Part shown: one piece after another, positions 17,555 through 25,700 of the stretch
How the letters are laid out: each line of letters opens with the position of its first letter
Numbering within the stretch: position 1 is the first letter of the stretch
The notes under the pieces: generated by a model
What the model saw: the letters and a program-made list of their open reading frames with translations, nothing else
Databases searched by the model: none
Told to the model about the DNA's origin: nothing
Source of the DNA: Sterolibacterium denitrificans
Lineage (GTDB): Bacteria; Pseudomonadota; Gammaproteobacteria; Burkholderiales; Rhodocyclaceae
DNA: 64,000 bases
Assembly: GCF_900174485.1 (NCBI RefSeq)
Contig: NZ_LT837803.1
Span: 2,371,305 to 2,435,304, forward strand
Direction: 5' to 3'
Translations under genes and position numbers: made by a program

Positions 17555-18778
17555 ATGCCTCTCCCCATCACCGACCCTGCCCTGCCCTTCTTTGCCGACC
17601 ATCACCGTGAGCTGGCGCCAGCGGCGGCGGCCTGGGCGACAGTGCATCTGGCGCAGCAGCCGCAGATCGAAGACGTCGATGCGAGTTGCCGCGCCCTGGC
17701 CCGCCAACTGGGCGCGGCCGGCTGGCTGCAGTGGTGCGTGCCGCCGGCGAATGAAGAAGGAAAAACACCGCCGCTGGATGCGCGCGCCATTTGCCTGCTG
17801 CGCGAAACTTTTGCCTGGCATTCGTCGCTGGCGGATTTCGTCTTTGCCATGCAAGGGCTGGGGGCCGGTGCGATTTCGCTGTTCGGCGACGCAGCGCAGC
17901 GGGCGCGTTACCTGCTTGGCGTGGCCAGCGGAGAGCTGCTTGCGGCCTTCGCCCTTTCCGAACCCGGAGCAGGCTCCGATGCCGCCGCGCTCGCCTGCCG
18001 CGCCACACGGCTAGCCGACGGCAGCTGGCAACTGGATGGCGAAAAAACCTGGGTTTCCAACGGCGGCATCGCCGATTTCTACATCGTCTTTGCGCGCACT
18101 GAAGAAGAAGAAGAAGAAGAAGAAGCGCCGGAGCGCAGCAGCGCGGGTATTTCCGCCTTCATCGTCGATGCGGACAGCCCCGGCCTGGCGGTGGCCGAAC
18201 GCATCCTCACGCTCTCGCCGCATCCGCTGGCGCGTCTCGAATTCAGCGCTTGCCAGGTACCGGCCAGCCAGTTGCTGGGTTCGCCGGGCGAAGGATTTCG
18301 CATCGCCATGGCGACGCTGGATATGTTCCGTATCTCGGTGGCCGCCGCGGCGCTGGGACTGGCCCGTCGCGCCGCGCATGAAGCGCTGCGCCACGTGCAG
18401 GAGCGCCGGATGTTCGGCCAGCGCCTGGCCGACATGCAGATCACTCAGGCAAAACTGGCCGACATGGCGACCGCCATCGACGCCGCCGCGCTGCTCACCT
18501 ATCGCGCCGCCTGGCAACGCGACCAGGGCGGGACGAAAATGCAGACGACGCGCACGGCCGCCATGGCCAAGCTCTTCGCCACGGAAGAAGCGCAACGGGT
18601 GATCGACGCGGCCGTGCAGTTGTTCGGCGGACGCGGCATCACCCAGGGCGAGGTGGTCGAAGCGCTCTATCGCGACATCCGCGCGCTGCGCATCTACGAG
18701 GGCGCCAGCGAAGTGCAGAAACTCGTCATCGCCCGCGAAACCTTGCAGGCATTCAAGGACAGCGGAAATCTGCCGTAA
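17555..18778 (+). CDS. Acyl-CoA dehydrogenase
   Basis: This 407-residue FAD acyl-CoA dehydrogenase has the FAD/substrate signature [19 protein letters not shown], then [10 protein letters not shown], the helical C-terminal domain with [23 protein letters not shown], and the catalytic Glu in [11 protein letters not shown] run of eight Glu (around residue 185) in a surface loop is encoded by a (GAA)8 repeat. The ATG at 17555 was preferred over a TTG at 17528; neither has a good ribosome site. The substrate is not evident; neighbours suggest an aromatic or sterol-side-chain CoA ester. Confidence 0.9.
   Translation: MPLPITDPALPFFADHHRELAPAAAAWATVHLAQQPQIEDVDASCRALARQLGAAGWLQWCVPPANEEGKTPPLDARAICLLRETFAWHSSLADFVFAMQGLGAGAISLFGDAAQRARYLLGVASGELLAAFALSEPGAGSDAAALACRATRLADGSWQLDGEKTWVSNGGIADFYIVFARTEEEEEEEEAPERSSAGISAFIVDADSPGLAVAERILTLSPHPLARLEFSACQVPASQLLGSPGEGFRIAMATLDMFRISVAAAALGLARRAAHEALRHVQERRMFGQRLADMQITQAKLADMATAIDAAALLTYRAAWQRDQGGTKMQTTRTAAMAKLFATEEAQRVIDAAVQLFGGRGITQGEVVEALYRDIRALRIYEGASEVQKLVIARETLQAFKDSGNLP
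18101..18124 (+). repeat. Trinucleotide microsatellite (GAA)8
   Basis: Eight perfect GAA units inside the acyl-CoA dehydrogenase gene encode Glu8. Unit number can change without breaking the frame. Confidence 0.9.
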
Positions 18779-18909
18779 AATCCGGGGTTCGGGGCTCAAG
18801 CGCCATTCAAGGTCCAAAGTCATGCAAAGTCATATCGTCCTCCGTTCCATTCGCGAGGCATCCAGGCGGCAGCGCGGCGGTTGACGCCTCCAGGAATGAG
18901 GGAATACTC

Positions 18910-19452
18910 ATGACGACGAAAATACGCTTCCAGTCGCTAGCCGCCAATGCGAGCAACGTGCTGCGTTTCGCGCGCGGCCTGCCTGTCCGCCGCATGCTGC
19001 TGGCGGCCTTTCTGCTGCCCGCCTGCCTCGGCTTGAGCGCCTGCGACTTGTTCGGAGAAGAAGCCGAAGCCCGGGCAAGCGCCGCCAGGGATGCGGAAGG
19101 CCGCGCCATCGGCAGCGGCTGCCGCCATTCCGGCCGCGCGCTGGAAGACTGCTACACGCAGAACCCCAGGGCGCTCAAGGCCTCGGTATTTGCCGGCTGG
19201 CGCGACATGGATGGCTATATGCGCGAAAACAATATCGCGGTCGTGCCGCCACCCGACTACCGCGCCACCATGATGGAAGGCATGCTGCCCGCCGTCAAAC
19301 CAGAAGCGCAAGCGGCCGCAGCACCCGAGCCGGCGGCGGCAGCGGCGAAGCCCGAAAGCAGAATCGACAAGCCAGCCGCCACAGCCGTCAATACGCAGAC
19401 ACAGACGCCGCCGACGCCACCCGCACCGACGACGCCCCCGAAACAACCCTGA
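18910..19452 (+). CDS. Conserved lipoprotein of unknown function
   Basis: This 180-residue predicted lipoprotein has residues 1-28 basic/polar, then a hydrophobic core and the lipobox LGLSAC, with Cys45 as the lipidation site. The mature domain contains GSGCRHSGRALEDCYTQNPR and AGWRDMDGYMRENNI, with two Cys that may form a disulfide. The C-terminal ~55 residues are Ala/Pro/Thr-rich low complexity, as in a periplasmic linker. The ATG at 18910 follows GAGGG; an internal Met29 would give a shorter leader. I do not recognise the family. It precedes rhlE with a gap of 182 bp, and there is no indication of joint function. Confidence 0.75.
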   Translation: MTTKIRFQSLAANASNVLRFARGLPVRRMLLAAFLLPACLGLSACDLFGEEAEARASAARDAEGRAIGSGCRHSGRALEDCYTQNPRALKASVFAGWRDMDGYMRENNIAVVPPPDYRATMMEGMLPAVKPEAQAAAAPEPAAAAAKPESRIDKPAATAVNTQTQTPPTPPAPTTPPKQP

Positions 19453-19634
19453 TCGCCGTTGCGGCTCGATTTTCTGCCATTTCCGCCGGCATCACCCTAT
19501 CTGCGGTACAATCCTGCCCCTGTCGTCCTGCCGGTTGATGACAGCCATCGGTCGCACCTCGCGGCGGCCGATTTCGGCCCACCCATACTCTGCTGCCTGA
19601 ACCGGCGCATGCCAGGCCAGAGCAGGAGCCATCA

Positions 19635-21125
19635 TTGAAATTTGAAGACCTCGGGCTGATGCCCGAACTGCTGCAAGCCGTTGCCGATGCCGGCTACAGC
19701 GCCCCGACACCGATCCAGGCGCAATCCATCCCCATCATCCTTGCCGGCAAGGACATCCTCGGCGGCGCCCAAACGGGCACTGGCAAAACGGCCAGTTTCA
19801 CCCTGCCGATGCTGCAACGCATCGCCCGCCACGCCAACACCTCCTCGTCGCCGGCGCGCCATCCGGTACGCGCGCTGATCCTCGCGCCGACGCGCGAACT
19901 GGCGATGCAGGTGTTCGAGAACGTCAAGACCTACAGCAAGCATCTGCCGCTGCGCTCGACCTGTCTCTATGGCGGCGTCGACATCAAGCCGCAGATCGCC
20001 GAAATGATGCAGGGCCGCGAAATCATCGTCGCCACGCCGGGGCGTCTGCTCGACCACGTCCAGCAGAAAACCGTGTCGTTCAATGCCGTCGAATTCCTCA
20101 TCCTCGACGAAGCCGACCGCATGCTCGACATGGGCTTCATCCCCGACATCAAGCGCATCCTCGCCCTGCTGCCAAAGGAACGCCAAAGCCTGCTGTTCTC
20201 GGCAACCTTCTCCGAGGAAATCCGCAAGCTCGCCGACACCATGCTGAAGTCGCCGCAACTCATCGAAGTGGCGCGGCGCAACGCGGTATCGGAAACCATC
20301 ACCCACCGCGTCTATCCCGTCGCCCAGGAAGACAAGCGCCACCTGCTCGTGCATCTGCTGCGCGAACAGGAATTGCGCCAGGTGCTGGTCTTCGTCGGCA
20401 CCAAGTTCGGCGCCAGCCGTCTGGCCCACTACCTGCAGCGCCAGGGCATCGAGGCCGACGCCATCCATGGCGACAAGTCGCAGCAGCAGCGCACCGAAGC
20501 GCTCGAAGCCTTCAAAGCCGGACGCGTCAAGGTGCTGGTCGGCACCGACGTCGCCGCGCGCGGCCTCGACATCGACGACCTGCCGCACGTCATCAACTAC
20601 GAACTACCGCACGTCGCCGAAGACTACGTCCATCGCATCGGCCGCACCGGCCGCGCCGGCAAGCCGGGGGATGCGACCTCGCTGGTCAGCCCGGCGGAAA
20701 AGCAGAACCTCGCCGAAATCGAAAAGCTCATCAAGATCAAGATCGAGCAGGTCAACACGCCCGGCTTCGAACTGATCGACGACCAGGGGCACACCAGCCC
20801 CGACGCCAAAGGTGGCCGCGCACGCAGCCAGGGACGCGCGCGTGACGAATTCGGCGCCTCCGCCGCCCGCGAATCACGCCAGGAACGCAGCCGCAAAACC
20901 GACCGCGAACGCGCCGCCGAAAATCTGCAGCGCCGCCCCAGCACGGAAAAATCCGCCTCGCCCCATCTGCCCAAGCTCGACTTCGACCCCAGCAAACCCT
21001 ACGAATCGCGCCCGGACCCCGGCAAAACGAACCAGCCCTCCGCCGAAAAACCCAACCCACGCCGCGCGCAACGCCCCGTCGCCGCCCTACTCGGCGGCCT
21101 GGGGAAGAAAAAGGATGCGGCCTGA
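19635..21125 (+). CDS. rhlE: ATP-dependent RNA helicase RhlE (DEAD box)
   Basis: This 496-residue DEAD-box helicase is for RNA remodelling and ribosome assembly. Motifs appear in order: Q motif (FEDLGL...PTPIQAQSIP), I (AQTGTGKT), Ia (PTRELA), II (DEAD), III (SAT), V (GTDVAARGLD) and VI (HRIGRTGRAG). The C-terminal ~110 residues are basic, Arg/Pro-rich and disordered, as is usual for RhlE. The start is a TTG at 19635, decided by AGGAG six nt upstream and by alignment of MKFEDLGL with family N-termini; no in-frame ATG is nearby. A TACAAT at 19507-19512 is a possible -10. Confidence 0.93.
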   Translation: MKFEDLGLMPELLQAVADAGYSAPTPIQAQSIPIILAGKDILGGAQTGTGKTASFTLPMLQRIARHANTSSSPARHPVRALILAPTRELAMQVFENVKTYSKHLPLRSTCLYGGVDIKPQIAEMMQGREIIVATPGRLLDHVQQKTVSFNAVEFLILDEADRMLDMGFIPDIKRILALLPKERQSLLFSATFSEEIRKLADTMLKSPQLIEVARRNAVSETITHRVYPVAQEDKRHLLVHLLREQELRQVLVFVGTKFGASRLAHYLQRQGIEADAIHGDKSQQQRTEALEAFKAGRVKVLVGTDVAARGLDIDDLPHVINYELPHVAEDYVHRIGRTGRAGKPGDATSLVSPAEKQNLAEIEKLIKIKIEQVNTPGFELIDDQGHTSPDAKGGRARSQGRARDEFGASAARESRQERSRKTDRERAAENLQRRPSTEKSASPHLPKLDFDPSKPYESRPDPGKTNQPSAEKPNPRRAQRPVAALLGGLGKKKDAA

Positions 21126-21299
21126 TCTTCAGGGCAACCACTTTCGGCGGCAATCCCCGGTAGTCCCCCGCCCGACAGTCGTATCAAAAGTCGAATTTCC
21201 AGGACAAGGAAGTTCTACACCGCGCCATTGCTTGCCATGTGCTTCGGCTTGATCATTTCTTGCCCGCTTTCATCTTTCATATCCGTTTTTGAAAATCTG

Positions 21300-21529
21300 T
21301 CACACCACGGCCAGCCGCTCCACCGTGTCGGGAAACTTCTCGACCAAGCGGATCAGCAGGGCAGCCTGAGCATTCGGCCTGGCTCGCCCCTACTCCCAGT
21401 TTTCCAGGGTGTGGGGATCGATGCGCAAAGCGGACAAACACCGGGCGCGACAGGCGCAGACGCCCACGCAAGGCCAGTAGCTCGGCGGCGGTCACACCCG
21501 GCGCGGCGCTGATGACCGACGCGCGGGCA
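21300..21529 (-). pseudogene. Broken XRE/HigA-type antitoxin
   Basis: Reading the minus strand gives APGVTAAELLALRGRLRLSR, continuing PVFVRFA, then a frameshift, then IDPHTLENWE, an in-frame TAG, GRARPNAQAALLIRLVEKFP and DTVERLAVV before the stop at 21300. This is the helix-turn-helix domain of a NadS/HigA-type antitoxin (AELLALRGRLGLSR...TLENWE...RPNAQA). It is inactivated by at least one frameshift and one nonsense codon, and its 5' end stops exactly where the duplicated RTX segment begins (21530). No toxin partner is visible. The 21126-21299 stretch before it holds nothing I can identify. Confidence 0.75.
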
Positions 21530-22060
21530 AGCCCCTATCTCTCTTCGCCCTACCACGCCCTCATTGCCGAATGGAGCCGCAAGCTCCACGTCCTCGAAGC
21601 CTTCAACGGCCAGTATTTCTTCAACCTGCCCTCGCAAAAGAGCCAGACCGCCAGCGCCAGCGTTGGGCTTTCCGTGGTGGCAGGTTCAAAAAAACCGGGT
21701 GCGACGGCGATTGAAGCCTTGCCCACCTTGCGCGTGAACTTTTCCCAGGCCCAGCTCGATTTGCTGCAACAGGCCTACGACAGCCTGAGCGAAAGCCTCT
21801 ATGCCAGCCTGGTGCTGCAGACGCGACTGAAGCCCTATCTCGACCAGATCGAACTGGTGATCGACGACAACGGCATTCGCCTGGATGCCACGGCACTGAA
21901 TCAGATGCTGGCCGACAAGCGCGCTCTCGACCCCGAGAACGCACTGGCCGACCTGTTCGACCTGGACAAGTATGCCGGCGGCTGTCGTTGGATTTGCTGG
22001 GACGACACTTGGGACAAACCCACGGCGGCGAACGACGCGAGCTGGGCACAAGCGGCGTGA
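21530..22060 (+). pseudogene. Truncated duplicate of an internal part of the RTX gene
   Basis: Bases 21530-21981 match 24194-24645 inside the RTX gene with about eight mismatches in 452 bp and no gap. They encode the same segment (ALIAEWSRKLHVLEAFNGQY to LADLFDLDKYAGG), equal to residues ~478-628 of the intact protein. After 21981 the similarity stops and the frame runs on to a stop at 22060 through unrelated codons. There is no start or ribosome site of its own. It is best read as a remnant of a second RTX gene copy or a displaced body cassette. Confidence 0.85.
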
Positions 22061-22286
22061 CGCAGAGTCCATGTGGGATGCAAATCTATAACTTTTGCCA
22101 TATTGAAATGGCATCGTGCCTCAGGTAATCTGGCGGCCTACAAATATAGGTTCAGTGTCAGGGTGCCCATCCCCTGCAAGGGGAAAACGAACGGGCACAA
22201 GATCGCTTGTGCCGGCAAAGAACGAATAAAAACATGGAAACACAGACGATGCGGTGGGTGACACATGAACGCGAACGCCGCTATCG
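21982..22286. other. AT-rich intergenic segment between RTX fragment and gene remnant
   Basis: There is no convincing intact gene. On the minus strand an open stretch starting ATG at 22101 (MAKVIDLHPTWTLRHAAC) runs into the duplicated RTX segment at 21981 and may be another truncated gene. A set of inverted repeats lies at 22163-22213. Base composition is clearly lower in GC than the flanking genes. Confidence 0.5.
22163..22213. other. Nested and competing hairpins upstream of the RTX unit
   Basis: GTGCCC (22163-22168) can pair with GGGCAC (22193-22198), enclosing CCCCT-GCA-AGGGG (22171-22183). GGCACAAG (22194-22201) forms an alternative perfect 8-bp stem with CTTGTGCC (22206-22213) and loop ATCG. 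The two outer stems share bases and exclude each other, as in attenuators or riboswitches. No T tract follows on the plus strand. Confidence 0.6.
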
Positions 22287-22498
22287 ATGAAACTCGGCGC
22301 AGGCGGAACGGCAAGGCAGCAAATCAAAACGGGAGGGCGGTGGCGTGACCGCCGAGTACGTCGCCCAGAACATCAACCGGATCAAGGGCAAGGTGACGAT
22401 ATTTTTACTACCAGATGCCCAAAGGCTTACAGGCAGATGAGGTGCCGAATATGGGGCAGCATGCCATGTACACGAGTTTAGTGAAGGAGGAAAGTTGA
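22287..22498 (+). pseudogene. Frameshifted remnant of an unknown gene before the small membrane protein
   Basis: The reading GVTAEYVAQNINRIKGKVTI (from ~22343) continues into FYYQMPKGLQADEVPNMGQH and AMYTSLVKEES only if one T is removed from the T5 run near 22402. The resulting stop overlaps the ATG of the next gene (TGATG at 22496-22500), as expected for a real operon junction. A second shift would join the upstream part, starting MKLGAGGTARQQIKTGG at 22287. I do not recognise the family. A sequencing error in the T run is an alternative explanation. Confidence 0.45.
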
Positions 22499-22752
22499 TG
22501 ACGTACACAGACTCATTAAGGCTGATTGTTTGGGTTTTCATAGTTTTCTGGGCGATTTGGTATGTATACGTCCAGCTAGAGCGTCTAAACAGAAACGTCT
22601 TCGAGCGACTAAAGAGTATGGTTTTAAAGCGATCTGAGGAATCCACAGGTGCACTTCGAGCAATTGGCCTTGTTGTGTATTCGCCATATGTAATGCCTGT
22701 TCGAGCAGCAATTGCTTGGCTCATTATTGTACTTGTCATGTTTATTTTCTAA
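22498..22752 (+). CDS. Small two-helix membrane protein, candidate immunity protein
   Basis: This 84-residue protein has hydrophobic helices at about residues 7-27 (LRLIVWVFIVFWAIWYVYVQ) and 65-84 (AAIAWLIIVLVMFIF), joined by a polar basic loop. The ATG at 22498 follows AAGGAGG by 8 nt. Composition is AT-rich like the first part of the RTX gene, which starts only 10 bp downstream. No family is recognised. Its position, size, membrane nature and shared composition with the hydrophobic N-terminal domain of the RTX protein make a protective (immunity) role possible. A secretion accessory or chaperone role is the alternative; nothing in the sequence proves either. Confidence 0.7.
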   Translation: MTYTDSLRLIVWVFIVFWAIWYVYVQLERLNRNVFERLKSMVLKRSEESTGALRAIGLVVYSPYVMPVRAAIAWLIIVLVMFIF

Positions 22753-22762
22753 AGGGATAAAA

Positions 22763-25700
22763 ATGAGTTGCGATCAAGAAAAAATCATAAGTCCAATTAC
22801 AGCAACAAATAAATGGGTTTCCGCAATCAATTTTATTACTGGAAGAATTAACCCTGCAGCTGGTGCCGTGACTGGGCAGTTCGCAATTGCCACGCAGTCT
22901 GGCGCAAGCGCGGTGGCGCTTGCGAATGGTGATGGGACCGCCGCTACAGCAATTCCTGGTGTTTCCATCAGCGCGCCAACAATGGCTTGGTTTGCGAAAG
23001 TTGGTAGTTGGATATCTGTCATAGCCAAAGCCGCTGGTGTTGTTGTGCCAGGTGTAGGACTGGTATCTGTTGGAATGACTGTCATTTCCGCTGCGGCTGC
23101 AGCTGCAGCGAATAAGACATTCAATGACATTGTTACCGATCCCAGTTTCTGGGATGCATTTGGCAACGGCTCACCTGACGCCTACTTACAATCAAAATAT
23201 GGGTTGACCATCAATGACTTGATGAATACTCTTTGGGAGGCTCTTCTCACAGGCGAGACGAAGTCGTTAAATACTTGTCCCAAAGATTTTCAGGATGCCA
23301 AATCCTGGGTCCAACCCCGCGACCCCATCCTCCTGGACTTGGATGGCGATGGCCTGGAAACCGTCGGCCTTTCTGCCAACATCTACTTCGACCACGACGG
23401 CGACGGTGTATTGACGCGTACCGGCTGGGCCGGCAAGGACGATGCCCTGCTGGTCTGGGATCGCAATGCCAACGGCAGCATCGACACCGGCGCAGAGCTC
23501 TTCGGCGACTTCACACCGCTGCCCAATGGCACGCTGGCGCCGAATGGCTTTGCCGCACTGGCCGCCCTCGATTCCAACGGCGACGGCATCCTCGACGCCA
23601 CCGACCCCGCCTTCGCCGAACTGCGCCTCTGGCGCGATGCCGACCAGAACGGCGTGACGGGCGCAGGCGAACTGATTTCCCTACTTGATGCTGGCATCCT
23701 CAGCCTGAACCTCGCCAATACCCTCAAGAACAAGAACCTCGCCAACGGCAATCAACTCACCCGCGAAGGCAGCTTCACCCGCACGGACGGCACCACCTCC
23801 GCCATGGGCGAATTCAAGCTCGCCATCGACACCTTCAACACCCGGTTTGCCGAACAGATCGAAGTCCCCGAAGCCCTCAAGACCCTGTCCAACATGCAGG
23901 GGGCCGGCAACGTGCGCGAACTGCAGCAGGCCGCTGCCCAGTCCGGCGACGTGGCCAACCTGCTCGCCCAGTTCCAGTCCGCCACCACCCGCGCCGAGCA
24001 AAGAATTCTGCTCGACCAGCTCATCACCACCTGGGCCGACACCGCCGGCATGGCGGGCAGCCTGGAAGAGCGTGTCGCAGACAAATACCGCATCGAATAC
24101 GAAGCCTTCGGCAATGAACGGCGCAGCAGCAATCTCAAGACCACTGCATCCAGCGGCATCGGCAACGCAACCGCGCTGCTCAGCGATGCCGACAGCCCCT
24201 ATCTCTCCGAGCCCTACCGCGCCCTCATTGCCGAATGGAGCCGCAAGCTCCACGTCCTCGAAGCCTTCAACGGCCAGTATTTCTTCAACCTGCCCTCGCA
24301 AAAGAGCCAGACCACCAGCGCCAGCGTTGGGCTTTCCGTGGTGGCAGGTTCAAAAAAACCGGGTGCGACGGCGATTGAAGCCTTGCCCACCTTGCGCGTG
24401 AACTTTTCCCAGGCCCAGCTCGATTTGCTGCAACAGGCCTACGACAGCCTGAGCGAAAGCCTCTATGCCAGCCTGGTGCTGCAGACGCGACTGAAGCCCT
24501 ATCTCGACCAGATCGAACTGGTGATCGACGACAACGGCATTCGCCTGGATGCCACGGCACTGAATCAGATGCTGGCCGACAAGCGCGCTCTCGACCCCGA
24601 GAACGCGCTGGCCGACCTGTTCGATCTGGACAAGTACGCCGGCGGTTTTCTCACCGGTACCAACTGGAACGGGATATTGGCGTTCGACAGTCTGATCGAG
24701 ACGCTGCCCAATACCCCCGCCATCCAGGCCCTGCTCGACGAATTCAAGGTGCGCAGACTCGGTGCGGGCGACGACAACACCCAACTCGCCAACAAGGCCA
24801 ATTTCGTGCTGGCCGGCGACGGCAACGACGTGCTGCGCGGCAACAACGGCAACGACCGGCTGTTCGGCCAAGGCGGCAACGACGCCATCCATGGCGGCAA
24901 TGGCGATGACCTCATCTCCGGCGGCGCGGGCAACGACATGCTCTACGGTGGAGCCGGCGCCGATACCTACGTCTTCGGGCGGGGATACGGCCACGACACC
25001 ATCATCGACGATGCCGAAGACGGCTTGCAGCGCGATACCGTGCGCCTGCTGGGGCTCAATCCTGCCGACATCCAGGTCACGGTCGATTACGACGACAATC
25101 TCGTCTTTACCATCGTCGATACGGCCGAAACGCTTTCCGTCCCGCGCAACGGCTACAGATGGGGGCCAAACGGCGTCGGTCAGTATGTGTTCGACGACGG
25201 CACGGTGTGGAGCCACGACGACGCACTCAGGATGGCAGTCGCCGCGAGCACCGAGGGCGACGACGTGATTCACGGCTCTGCCGCAGGGGATACGATTACC
25301 GGCCAAGCGGGCAACGATACGCTGATCGGCAACGGCGGCGATGATCTCATCGATGGCGGGGCAGGCAACGACGTGCTGATCGGTGCGTCCGGCTGGGACT
25401 ATATTTACGAGGATGGCCAGTACCGGGGCGTGCGCAATGTCACGCCGCGGGTTACCGCCAACGGCAACGACACCTATCTCTTCGGCCGGGGTGACGGCCA
25501 GGATACGGTGATCGATGGCGACCACACCCTCGGCAACAGTGACACGCTGCGCTTCAAGGCAGGGGTGGCACCCGCGGATGTGAAGCTCATTCGCAACGGT
25601 AACGATCTGGTGCTGGCGATTCGCGACAGCAGCGACCAGGTGACGCTCAAGCAGTATTTCGATGAGGATTGGAACGGCGCAAATGGCCCTTACCTGATCG

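Noticed and set aside
22073-22261. 62-codon plus-strand frame starting near 22073
   Set aside because: No ribosome site, crosses the competing hairpins, no recognisable similarity; treated as non-coding.
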